DNA of 64,000 bases from NCBI GenBank assembly GCA_030765065.1, contig CM060976.1, positions 60,806,539 to 60,870,538 of the forward strand, read 5' to 3'. The position numbers were made by a program, and so were the translations under genes. Positions within the stretch are counted from its first letter, which is position 1. The number at the start of each line of letters is the position of its first letter. This document shows, in pieces, positions 9,959 to 18,529 of this stretch. This stretch comes from Deroplatys truncata. Taxonomy: Eukaryota; Arthropoda; Insecta; Mantodea; Mantidae. Under the pieces are notes generated by a model. The model worked only from the letters and a program-made list of their open reading frames with translations, was not told where the DNA came from and made no database searches.

Positions 9959-10960
9959 CGAGGCATGCATGAAGAGGTGCACCAATAAGAAGGCTCTTGA
10001 AACTCACAAGTTGTGGTGTAGTAAGCCATTTGCTTAAGATGCCGCAACAGGATGAGAAGATTGAATTTAAATCATTTTCCAAAAGCGCTCCTGTATCTTT
10101 TGGCATGTCAGGCCTTTTTGAGGAATTTTCGGGCGCAAAACATTTTGTAGAAACAGCTTGTAGTACGCGTCTGCTACAGACGTCCCCTGAGGCACTCTAT
10201 TGTAACTATGACTCCATCCATGTATACACAAAGTTTATCATCAGTTTCACCTCTGATTGTTGGCGGCGGATTTTTTTTTTTTGGGCGTAGAGATTCAGAA
10301 CTTTTCCATTTTGACGACTAGACTTCAGTTCTGCCTCAAAATCTCGTATCCAGGTTTCATCAAGTACAACAATCCTTTTCAGACACTGTTCTCCTTCTGT
10401 TCGATAACGTTGAAGCAATTCGTCTGCGATTCTTTTGCGACCTGCTTTCTGCTCTTCACTCAGATCATGCGAAACCCATCTGGCAGCAACTTTTCTCATC
10501 TTTAACTTTTCAGTAATGATTCTGTAAACTGAAGACACCCTGGCCTCATATGGAATTCCTCACATGTTTTTCGTCGATCCTCTCTCAAAATGTCAATAAT
10601 ACTGAGCGGTATAGTCTGTTGCAGTTGATGGTCTTCCAATTCTGGGGTTGGCCTCAATGTTTACCCGACCTACACGGAAACGAGCAGACCACCGTGATAC
10701 TGTACTACTGTAAACTAACATTTCAGTTGGGTTCTTCCCACGTAGGGATTCGATATTGATGGAACGCTGGTCACTATTGTAATCCGACCTGACTTGGCTC
10801 AGCTTCCATTTTACTCACGACACAGACACGCGAACCAGCAAACATACACTACCGCCAAGCCTAAAGTTCGCCAACACCACAACTGATATAAATTTCAACT
10901 TGATCACGCCACCGTAACGGTGCTCATGCGCCGTGTGCAGGACGTTTGAAATGATCCTCG
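9959..10960 (-). mobile_element. Mariner element relic
   Basis: The right end, read on the minus strand, is CGAGGATCATTTCAAACG, a typical mariner inverted-repeat start, next to a TA at 10961-10962. A weaker CGAGGCATGCATGAA-like match at about 9959 may be the left end. The interior is a broken transposase. It abuts the ATPase relic of the virus fossil and probably inserted at its edge. Confidence 0.65.
10000..10809 (-). pseudogene. Mariner (SETMAR-like) transposase, frameshifted
   Basis: The reading starts at an ATG at 10809 (MEAEPSQVG...) and meets stops soon after. The N-terminal DNA-binding part is recognisable near 10600-10700 (RWSARFRVGRVNIE, NPRIGRPSTATDYTAQYY) and runs through several frames. 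An open stretch at 10538-10206 carries KVAARWVSHDLSEEQKAGR and VVLDETWIRDFE, whose Asp is the first residue of the mariner DDD triad. C-terminal remnants (YYKLFLQNVLRP) lie near 10150 in another frame. The enzyme would cut and paste mariner DNA in the nucleus; with several frameshifts and stops it is dead. Confidence 0.85.
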
Positions 10961-11105
10961 TATCTTCAGAATTGTGAACAGTGCACAAACTGTTGTTCTT
11001 AAATTGATAGTTTTCTTTGACACCTCTATGATAAAACGATCAAACAGTCTGCTAACTGGAATGGTCCTCTAAGAGCTGAACCTGTCAATACTCATGGTTA
11101 ACTAC

Positions 11106-11813
11106 GAAGGATCATTTTAGTTTTATCAATCTTGATATATACTTCAAAACCATTCTTATATCGTCCGTCGTTCATGTGAAATTCAGGAACTATCACAACA
11201 AAGGTTCTTCCTTCTGATACACTCTCCTAAATACTTTTACATAGATCTTTAAATTCATCGTGTGTTCATGTCAATGTTTACATAATCTTCATAAATATGC
11301 TTCAAGTTTAAATTATCTTGCCTGAAGAGCAGAATCATGTTCCTATTATCGCGAATTAAATATTTTGCACTTTAGCATAGAATTGCACTAGATATGCAGA
11401 GTCCACATTTCGATGTCTACCCATGCTATAAAAGAATGCGATCCATCCCTGCTTTTCAGTAATGACCGCATCAAATATAAAGATTGAATTTTCTTTGACT
11501 TCAGAAGGATGCAAAGCATCTTCTCTATTGTCGAAAGCGGTCACTTCTATACAATCGATATTTCCAAGTACTTAAATCAGGTATTGATACTTTGACTGAT
11601 AGAGAGACTTTGAATAAATATACAGCTATGCAAAACGTGGAGCAGCATATTGAGTAATACATTCGTTTCCCCTGTACTGGAACTTCTCAAAATAAGAATT
11701 CTGACTTTAGAAGGAAGCAGCTGGTCATGACGAATATGTCTAAAGTAACTTTCAAAGTCTAATATCTGAATAGAGAGGTACAGAGCACTGTTGCTTAACA
11801 AGATCCATGTCAA
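11106..11813 (-). pseudogene. FtsK/HerA-type genome-packaging ATPase relic
   Basis: Three open pieces follow one another. 11813-11577 has RHDQLLPSKVRILI and then a P-loop region SSSTGETN. 11544-11356 has PSEVKENSIFIFDAV and YSMGRHRNVDSAYL. From about 11340 to 11106 there is MILLFRQDN, LKHIYEDYV and, in another frame, DGRYKNGFEVYIKID. Order and spacing match packaging ATPases of Polinton-like elements, which pump DNA into the capsid. The P-loop lysine position reads Glu (codon at 11667-11669) and the second acidic residue of the Walker B motif reads Ala. With at least two frameshifts it cannot work. It is divergent from the capsid genes. On the same strand a short frame beginning MSIDRFSS follows at about 11085, possibly the next gene before the mariner insertion. 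Confidence 0.75.
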
Positions 11814-12164
11814 CAGCTAACTTATAAAATTATAAGCGCTGTTTATATTCATATTGAATAGTGAAGTAAACTAAATTGTTGCATTAACTGGTCACGTTTG
11901 CCCGTGTTTTGGGCAGGTTAGGTTAGGTGTCAAAGAAAAGATATAAAAGGAACAACACATGCATGTGCTCGATTAGCATATCACGAGAGCTAAGCGACGG
12001 GGGTGGTGGCATTATAAGCGTGGCTCTGGAATTATTAATTAAATAAATAATTCACTCTCCTTTGAAACTCACTTGCTGAGATACAGATATTGTGGCCCCA
12101 GCACGAAATTGGAAAAGCACCTTTAAAGAGGAGACCCAGGAATAAACCAATTAGACGAAGCTAG
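11814..12164. promoter_or_regulatory. Possible divergent promoter region between ATPase and capsid genes
   Basis: About 350 bp separate the minus-strand ATPase start from the first plus-strand virion gene. A TATA-like GATATAAAAGG lies at about 11940-11950 on the plus strand, and GCAGGTTAGGTTAGG at about 11914. A lysine/arginine-rich reading (KRRPRNKPIRR) at about 12126-12160 ends in a stop at 12162-12164 and may be the decayed N terminus of the next gene. Confidence 0.35.
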
Positions 12165-12688
12165 CAAAAGTACAATATTTCATTCGCTGAGCATAATAGC
12201 ACTTCAAGACTCTTGGCAGATAAGATTCTTGCGAAGAATACTTGGAAGCGTGTCCAGTCATCAGACTCAACTTTGGGTGAAAGGATAGCTGCGAAGATAG
12301 TAACTGTAATCATGAAGGCCAAGGTTGCAGTGGGAGCCGGAAAGAAGAGAGGTGGATTTTACCATTCGTTCCTATCATTACTGCTTTAGGTGCCGTAGCT
12401 GGAGGCGCTACTCAAATGACCTCTACAATCAATAAAAAGGCTGCTGATAGACAGTTGGCAGAAATCACGAGGCATAACAAAGTGATGGGGGCTAGAGGAA
12501 AGGGACTCCGAAAGAGAAGGAGTAAGAAGGGCAATAAAGGAGGTGTTTTATCAATGAAGCCGCTAATGTCATCTTTAGCCGCTGCAGGAGCCAGGAGCTT
12601 AAAAAATAATGGATCTAAAGGTAAGGCTTTAAAGAAGTCAAAAACTCTGGAAGAATATTGTACATATACCGGAGGAAGCCCTGAATAA
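12165..12688 (+). pseudogene. Px-like basic minor capsid/core protein relic
   Basis: An open frame from 12165 reads FAEHNSTSRLLADKIL, NTWKRVQSSDSTLGERIAAK and then MKAKVAVGAGKKRGGF. At about 12357-12362 the frame shifts by one base and the reading continues LPFVPIITALGAVAGGATQ and ITRHNKVMGARGKGLRK, ending at 12688. The layout (basic segment, Gly/Ala-rich hydrophobic segment, Lys/Arg/Gly-rich tail) and the position just before the protease match the small basic virion protein of Polinton-like elements, probably a core or membrane-active minor capsid protein. The tail RKRRSKKGNKGG suits DNA binding. The ORF end overlaps the start of the protease reading. The role is by position and motif only. 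Confidence 0.65.
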
Positions 12689-13009
12689 TACTGATATCGA
12701 AGTGTATGCTAGACGTATAAAAATTTCTTATTTTAGAGGAGTATATATGATTGACAAACTACCTTTAAAGCCTCAATTCAGAGAGGCTTATTGTTAATAT
12801 CGATACCTCTGATAATGAAGGAAAGCACTGGGTTACTGTAAGGAAAGAAGGTAATGTGACATACTACTTTAATAATTTTCGTAACTTGAAACCGCCTCCT
12901 GAGATTGAGAAATATCTATAAGATGTTAAATCTTCTATAACATACAGAGATACCAGAATTTTGATTCATCATCCGTGGACATTTGTGCGTGCAATTTCTA
13001 TTCTTCTAA
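12669..13009 (+). pseudogene. Adenain-like capsid maturation protease relic, catalytic residues lost
   Basis: Frame one (12669-12797) reads NNTDIEVYARRIKI and YFRGVYMIDKLP. Frame two starts at about 12787 with IVNIDTSDNEGKHWVTV, FNNFRNLKPP and an in-frame stop near 12919. Frame three ends RGHLCVQFLFF at the stop 13007-13009. The family cleaves capsid precursors late in assembly and uses His, Asp/Glu and Cys. The His is retained (KHW). The acidic residue expected in the YF-D/E-x-F segment reads Asn. The cysteine expected before GHLC reads Arg (CGT at 12974-12976). With two frameshifts it is inactive. The plus-strand order between the core and penton-like genes fits. Confidence 0.75.
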
Positions 13010-13028
13010 GAGCTGCTACATTGTCAAG

Positions 13029-13728
13029 ATGAGTTATACAGTTACAGTGAGTGGACCAGACACTATTATTTCCACATATTTAAACTCTCCTCTACGGTTA
13101 GATTCTCCGGGTTATTATGAGGCTTCTCTCTTGAATTTTGAAACATTCTACTCAATACCAAACATTGATGAAAGTAATAATCGATTTCAGCATGTTCATA
13201 ATTTTAAACCTGAAATCATTGTCATTCCTCATAGAACCTACGAGATTGTCAATATCAATCAATTTCTAAAGAATACACTGGGATTGAATGATGAAGCCTT
13301 CTTCACAAGACCTAATAAGAATACAATGAAGGCTGAAATTATATGTCTTATACAATAGATTTTTCTAACTATAGATCTATAGGGATGCTTCTGGTATACA
13401 CCGTCATTAAAATAATTACTGCTGGAGTAGCGGCTGAATCTGATGAACTTGTGAATATATTTAAAGTATCATACGCGTGGCTGCAGTATTGCAACAGGTT
13501 CTTTCATTGATAGTAAAAGTAGACATTCGCTCTCTGAGTTTTTCCCTTCTCTTCCACCAGGCTATAACATCTCAAGAGTCTTCGAGTCCGATATATATAC
13601 GTCATAGATACAAACTATATAGATCAATCACTATTCGAGTGGTAGATCAGTACGGCAAGGCAATTAACTACAGGAACGAGGTTATAACTACAAGACTCCG
13701 CATAAGACGTAATGGCAATAGCTTTTAG
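13029..13728 (+). pseudogene. Penton-like minor capsid protein relic
   Basis: The likely start is the ATG at 13029 (MSYTVTVSGPD). An upstream ATG at 12969-12975 reads through the decayed protease tail and is less likely. The first part (to 13358) contains NSPLRLDSPGYYEASLLNFE, FYSIPNIDESNNRF and IIVIPHRTYEIVNINQFL. A stop, a middle part in changed frames (YTIDFSNYRSIGMLL near 13350-13400; SEFFPSLPPGY near 13540) and a last part to 13728 with ITIRVVDQYGKAINYRNE and TTRLRIRR follow. I recognise this architecture from a conserved protein next to the double-jelly-roll capsid gene in insect Polinton-like loci, taken to be the penton or vertex protein. At least two frameshifts. Confidence 0.7.
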
Positions 13729-13804
13729 AAGTCGTCGCAAACACTATAATAGACGATGTATAGCGCGTTTGAGGCGTACTATCTCCCCGAATGCCGAGGA
13801 GTAA
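13712..13804 (+). CDS. Short arginine-rich ORF between penton-like and capsid genes
   Basis: Thirty residues from ATG 13712 to TAA 13802-13804, starting MAIAFRSRRKHYNRR. It overlaps the end of the penton-like reading in another frame. With about ten Arg/Lys it could be a small core-like peptide of the fossil, or the decayed N terminus of the capsid gene; chance is also possible. Confidence 0.3.
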   Translation: MAIAFRSRRKHYNRRCIARLRRTISPNAEE

Positions 13805-14318
13805 ACACATGCTAACCGCAACTTCCTCGAGAGGATAGGCTACAAAGTGCTATAACGGACACCTTAAACGTAACAGAGGTTCCGGCCTTTAATGACAAGA
13901 TCACCAAGGAGGAGGAGCATGTTTTTCTACCATAGAACACATCTGTTCTGGATGTAAATGATGAAATTAGAATACCCTGCCAAGCTGAATATTTGTATAC
14001 TCTGCCTTACAAGAGTTATCTTTACATCGAGGGTATTCTCACCAAGGCAAATGGATCTCCTACTACAGCGAAGCTCACCAATAATGCCATAGCCTTCATG
14101 TTTGATGAAATTCGTCTAGATATGAATGCTACAATTATAGACAGAACAAGGAATCCTGGAATTGCTACAACTATACGAGATTATGCATCTATCAATCCTA
14201 TGTAGTCAAATCGTCTGCCGAATACTGGATGGACTTATCCTGGTGGAGAAATTGATACAGTACATGCTGCATATGGAACTTTCAATGCTGTGGTCCCGCT
14301 GCTGCTAGGATTTGCTGA

Positions 14319-14556
14319 AATTGAATTTTATTTAACTGCTTTAACTCTTTAACTGCTGTGTTTCTTAGCGTCCCATGCTATATTGGGTGTGAAATACCGG
14401 TAATTTTGCTCAGAGGCCTATTTATCAGGCTTGAGGGTCTTTTACGTGCCGTAGATCTACGTACGGGACCACCGGCTTTACTTCCCTTCCAAAGGAAGCC
14501 ATGTAAGGATTTTTACGCCCGAAAAAATCCATCGCCCTCCGCCGGTTTTGAACTTC
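14319..14556 (-). mobile_element. SINE-A copy nested in the capsid gene
   Basis: The inverse of the SINE-A body: CTCAGAGGCCTATTTATCAG, TTTTACGTGCCGTAGATC and CGGTTTTGAAC (B box) on the plus strand. It is flanked by the 14-bp direct repeat CTAGGATTTGCTGA at 14305-14318 and 14557-14570, a clear target-site duplication. The tRNA head is 5'-truncated after the B box. The capsid reading resumes on the far side. Confidence 0.92.
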
Positions 14557-14999
14557 CTAGGATTTGCTGATGATCATAAGGAGCTCATACTCAACAGCAA
14601 GTTTGAATTTGTTCTCATAAGATTCAAAGATACTAAAACTTATGTTCAGACTTTAGAAGGAGAGGAAGCTAATGTAAAGTTACAGTAGGAAAGATGGTTT
14701 TGTGCCGGTGACCTTGTTTCCTCGCGCACTGAAGAGAGTCTATGTCTAACGCCAGGTAGCTCTCTGTCTGCCTGCCTGCTGGAAGACGTGGGACTTTGCT
14801 GATACGACATAAACATACAACACCACACCATTACATTGACTGGTTTATTCTCACTATTATCAGATTGCTCTATAATTCTTTTATATTTACACATTATACA
14901 CAAACCTTGTCACGTAAATGCATTGTCGTAAACTAGCGGGGGCTTTATTAGTGTGATAAACGCTCTACACCAGACATATCACCACCGTCGTTTTCTTCT

Positions 15000-15520
15000 G
15001 CAAGACTTTCTCTTTCATCGTCATCAGTCTTCTTCTCGTTCGCTGTCACTATATTTCCTAACCTGGATTACAGAACCTTCTAAGACATTTTCAAATAGGC
15101 CTTGTTGTTCTTCAATGTATTTGTCTTCCTACTTAATGTGTTGAAAGGCATTTTCCCACTTTTCTACGCTAATGTCCTCAACATGTTGTTAGCTAAGCTT
15201 AATCAATAACATCATGTAGTTTAAAAGGGTGTTCTACCAAGCTACCCATTGCTTTATATCAGCCCAGATGAGTTCTACTCGAGTAAGCCTCGAAGACTAG
15301 GGCGGTAATCGGAGAACATTGTGTGCATGGACTACAAACTATCAACGTAAATTTTCGGAATAGGTTTTGACCCTTACTTAGGTTGTAAAGCTCCAAACTT
15401 GGCATCCTTTCATAGAATGGGGCACGTTCTGCATCGTATTTTGGTATGAGGCAATAGGGCCTTTTCCAACTGCACACTATGGTACGATGCGTTATGCATC
15501 ACCAAGACAGATCTGAGAGG
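15000..15520 (-). pseudogene. C-terminal remnant of a Tc1/IS630-type DDE transposase
   Basis: Read on the minus strand from about 15520: VMHNASYHSVQLEKALLP, a part with CAKFGALQPK-like text, NVLRLPP, VELIWADIKQWVAW, and a C-terminal VEKWENAFQHIK followed by an acidic tail. The Glu of VELIWA is the third catalytic residue of the DDE triad. The second catalytic Asp, expected before NASYHS, reads His. Several stops interrupt the frames, and the N-terminal helix-turn-helix region and first Asp are absent, so it is inactive. Confidence 0.75.
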
Positions 15521-15693
15521 CAAGGTAGGAATTAGTTTTTTCCATTAGCGATTTCTTTGTATTTATCCCCATCATTTTGTGTTATATTAACCTTTGTTAT
15601 TTTTACATAACACGTCGCAGAGGGCAAGAACCTCTAACAAACACACCAAAATACACAATAACTATATACAATCCAAGTTTAATTACAGAAACA

Positions 15694-15914
15694 CAGGGGT
15701 GTCATTTAGGGGGGCAGAGGTCAATTGGCCCCCTCCCCTAGGTTACGAGCAACATTATTGCTCTACCAAATGAAACATTACAATTGTACTATTAATAGCA
15801 ATATTTCACATTTAAGAAATAAAACATATATATAGTTACAATCCACATGAACATTTGTAAAACTGCTCCAAGCAATCTTGGCCCCCCAATGCAGAAATTG
15901 AAATTACGCCCCTA
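15694..15914. mobile_element. hAT-type MITE nested in the Tc1-like element
   Basis: A 221-bp element beginning CAGGGGTGTCATTT and ending AAATTACGCCCCTA, which are imperfect inverted repeats. It is flanked by an 8-bp target duplication CAGAAACA (15686-15693 and 15915-15922), the size expected for hAT. It has no coding capacity. Runs of C and G near both ends (GGGGGGC, GGCCCCCC) also pair. Confidence 0.92.
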
Positions 15915-16755
15915 CAGAAACATATAGTGACTAATTTATAAACACAACGTTCAAGGTAGCATCAACAGACGGCCTGACAAAAGAGAATGTTACTCGAACT
16001 ACTGCTGCCGCTGGACTGAAGCGATGGCACTTACTGCGCATGCCCAAGAATTGGGGGCTCGCTCACTGTACAGATAACAAGTGCGCATCGAGCCTTCACC
16101 GGCACAGAACCATCGTCCCTACTGTAGCTAGAATCGAATGGAGGATGCCTGTAACTCATCTTTCTGATGCTGAAAGGGTTCACATTGTAAAAAGTATAAA
16201 GGCTGATAGATCTCTACACATCGCCTTTCGTTCCATGAATCTTCTACCCCAGTCGCTATATCCCAGACAAGTTCCTTCAAATGGAATGTAGCAACAACAT
16301 TCTAAGCTTGAGAAACCTCGCTTCGTCATAGTGGGAGCACAGACTGCAAGACTGGGTTATTATAACAAGAACAATTCCGATTTTGGTTACTGCAACATTA
16401 CTGACTTGAGGTTATTCCTCAATAGTGAATGCTACCCCATCATGATTTGAACTTAGACTTTAAAAATTCCAACGTCTCTTCACTATATGAAATATACTGT
16501 AAATTTCAAAGTTCCTGTTATGATAGAAATAATTACCCACTCTTGAAGAGAAGGGAATTTCTTCATCGTACACCATTATTTGTGATAAACTGTTCCCATC
16601 AATCTCAGGAGGCTATAAAATGAGCTGTGAAAATCAGACTTGAGGTTCAAGCATCTGAAAATACCCCAGCCCAGACATCACTGTATTGCCTGATTCTACA
16701 TGAGAAAGCGTTTACCTATAAACCTCTTTCGCAAGTGATGCAAACTATTATATAA

Positions 16756-17309
16756 TCATATGTGTAGGAAGTCTGGACTATTACCATTATGTTTGGAAAT
16801 GAATGTATGGATTTTGTTAAGGATTGTAATAGGGTCATTTTAATAATAAATTTAATTCATATACTATAACACTCTTTTATTGTGTTTCTAATACATTTCA
16901 AGAAGTTTCCTTCTCCCCCTCCTCCTCTCTGAAAAACTAGATGCTCTTAACCTGTAGAATTAATTTAGATTGCTAAACTGTCTTTCAATGTGGGGCAATA
17001 GCTGTTTTTGACTCCCTACAGCATCAACGTTTAAAGACATTACATGATCATTTAAACTAGTGTTTATGAAATGAATTGGATTGTCAAGAAACACAATTAT
17101 ATGCATAACTTACAGTACGACAATATTCCTCACACGCAATTTTTTTTTCTTGTAGGTAGGTAATCTTCAATAATTGGAACGTTTTTTGGATATTATGTGC
17201 CTGTGTGGTTTTGTAACATAAACAAATGAATTATCACTTTCACATTTTATGTAGAGGAAGGGCGTGTCATAGTATAATTTAATGTTCACGCGATGGGAGG
17301 GGGATTATG
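16756..17309. other. No recognised gene; 3' flank of the capsid gene
   Basis: AT-rich. AATAAA-like signals near 16845 could serve as a polyadenylation signal for the capsid transcript. No other motif was recognised. Confidence 0.4.
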
Positions 17310-17484
17310 CTGACGTCATCAAACACGAGCAATCAATTCTCCATTCCCTGATGGCGAATGTTGGGTATCTTCGATGAATACGAAAACCATGGGACCTTCG
17401 TTGAGGATCCTCCTCTTACAGCGACGCTTCTGCTTTTTCTGCTCGTTCTCGTTCTTCCTCTCTCTTCGCTCTCTCCTCCTAGCC
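17310..17484 (-). other. Possible exon, basic/acidic-rich, unidentified
   Basis: On the minus strand the sequence TTTTACAG ends at 17485 and is followed by a purine-rich open stretch with RRRERRERKNE-type or GGERAKRGR-type readings, depending on frame. It resembles an exon behind a splice acceptor. No family was recognised. It may belong with the pieces at 17617-17852 and 18085-18255. Confidence 0.3.
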
Positions 17485-17616
17485 CTGTAAAATATATTCA
17501 AATTAATGTTAGAATTAGGCTAAAATAATTTCATGCACCTGAAAGAGAAATACATGTATTAGAAAACCCCCCTCACATCTTAAACATAAATATGATTAAA
17601 GAGTGTCATATTCACT

Positions 17617-17852
17617 TCAAGGTTTTGCGAGTTTCTGGTTGTATCTGCGGCGAGCAATCTGGAGTCAACTGATTTAGCCACTCGTCAATCCTCATAGCTC
17701 TCTTATCAGGAATAATAACGTCGGAAAATTAAGCGGCATCCTCAACCATTGGCTGAGTATGCGGCTCAACGATTGTATATTCTACTACATCAATATCACG
17801 TCTCTCAGGATCTAGCTCCTCTATTGGCACGGATACAGTAGGCATTCGCAAT
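17617..17852 (-). pseudogene. Possible exon with one stop, unidentified
   Basis: On the minus strand an acceptor-like TATTACAG precedes 17852 and a donor-like GTGAAT follows 17617. Between them one phase reads VPIEELDPERRDIDVVEY, VEPHTQPMVEDAA, a TAA at 17729-17731, then IIPDKRAMRIDEWLNQL. The acidic, proline-containing text looks coding rather than random. I do not recognise it. It could be host, or part of the neighbouring virus fossil. Confidence 0.35.
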
Positions 17853-18084
17853 CTGTAATAAATTACTTTTAGATTAGATAGAAGAAAACAACATTAGAAG
17901 CAATACATTAATATATAAATGCTGGCGAGGAGGGAGAATGCTACTTATATACACATCCGCCTGTTTACATTCATAAACATGTTAATGGCGTCACGCAGCG
18001 GCTGTGCAAGGGGTGGAATGCAGGTGAGACTTGTTACTAACATCACTGCTATGCTAGTCGCGGGCATCCTTTCCCCAACCGGCT

Positions 18085-18255
18085 TCAAAGCGAACGGAAA
18101 GCTTTGAAGCCTGACCATAAACCCATCAGTAAACGATTAGTAGGGTCTTCCCATCCCTTAAACACAACACGTGGTCCTTTCTCCAGCTCCACCAAAGCAA
18201 AGCGTTGTTGCAATGTCATTTCTGCTGTGACTGTTCGCTCGTGCTTTTCTTCCAT
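18085..18255 (-). CDS. Small unidentified ORF (56 aa)
   Basis: ATG at 18255 to TGA at 18085, reading MEEKHERTVTAEMTLQQRF and FKGWEDPTNRLLMGL. Composition is protein-like (Trp, Phe and charged residues well mixed), and it lies upstream of two possible exons on the same strand. It may be a first exon. No recognised family. Confidence 0.35.
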   Translation of the reverse strand: MEEKHERTVTAEMTLQQRFALVELEKGPRVVFKGWEDPTNRLLMGLWSGFKAFRSL

Positions 18256-18370
18256 GTTCAGCTAAGCTTCTATATTACTTCTTCAGAGAAGTTATATAGT
18301 GTTTTACTTAGTGCAGTTTTGTAAGTTTAGCAGTGTTTAATAGTTATTAGCGTTTAATAGTTTAATTAAG

Positions 18371-18490
18371 ATGTGGAGACCTTGGGAAACGAACCAAGTT
18401 GATGCCCCTCCGGTCGCACCAGCAAGTGACCCTCTGCCGAATATCAGTAATGCCAAGACCACGAAGAAAAGGGCTACAAAAACTGAATAA
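18371..18490 (+). CDS. Small unidentified ORF (39 aa), divergent to the ORF at 18255
   Basis: ATG at 18371 to TAA at 18488-18490, starting MWRPWETNQVDAPPVAP and ending KKRATKTE. Only 115 bp separate it from the opposite-strand ATG at 18255, a head-to-head arrangement. No family recognised; chance cannot be excluded. Confidence 0.3.
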   Translation: MWRPWETNQVDAPPVAPASDPLPNISNAKTTKKRATKTE

Positions 18491-18529
18491 GCAAAGCCAG
18501 ATTTTTATGTGTAATGTTCAAGAACATGT

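Larger units (their letters stand above)
14683..16124 (-). mobile_element. Tc1/IS630-type DNA transposon with TIRs, nested in the capsid gene
   Basis: The left end is CAGTAGGAAAGATGG from 14683. The right end, read inverse from 16124, is CAGTAGGGACGATGG. The match continues for about 29 bp (through GTGCCGGTGA) with about three mismatches. A TA target duplication lies at 14681-14682 and 16125-16126. The capsid reading stops at one edge and resumes in the same frame at the other, which confirms the boundaries. It contains a transposase remnant on the minus strand and a hAT MITE. Without the MITE it is about 1.2 kb, an internally deleted non-autonomous copy. Confidence 0.92.
10963..16755. mobile_element. 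Polinton/Maverick-like (adintovirus-like) endogenous viral element, decayed
   Basis: Five gene relics sit in a compact block: a minus-strand packaging ATPase (11106-11813), then on the plus strand a basic minor capsid/core protein, an adenain-like protease, a penton-like protein and a double-jelly-roll major capsid protein. This set of virion genes is characteristic of Polinton-like dsDNA elements. No protein-primed DNA polymerase or integrase was found, and terminal repeats were not seen, so the copy is incomplete or its other part has been lost or moved. All genes carry stops or frameshifts. Later insertions (mariner at the left edge, a SINE and a Tc1-like element inside the capsid gene) show that it is old. 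Confidence 0.75.
13816..16755 (+). pseudogene. Double-jelly-roll major capsid protein relic, split by two insertions
   Basis: The frame is open from 13816, with VPAFNDKITKEEEH before a stop at 13933-13935, then LYTLPYKSYLYIEGILTK, NNAIAFMFDEIRLDMN and IATTIRDYAS to a stop at 14203-14205, then PGGEIDTVHAAYGTFNAVVP to the SINE at 14319. It resumes at 14571 (DDHKELILNSKFEFVLIRF) up to the Tc1-like element at 14683. The C-terminal half starts at 16127 (RIEWRMPVTHLSDAERV, IAFRSMNLL), then EKPRFVIVGAQT and LRLFLNSECYP. After a frameshift near 16440 it reads LYEIYCKFQSSCYD, FVINCSHQ and YCLILHEKAF to 16755. The protein would form the capsomers of the icosahedral shell. At least three in-frame stops and two frameshifts are seen apart from the insertions. 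Confidence 0.8.

Noticed and set aside
12969-13028. Longer start for the penton-like protein
   Set aside because: This in-frame extension overlaps the decayed protease end, whose text is recognisable in another frame.
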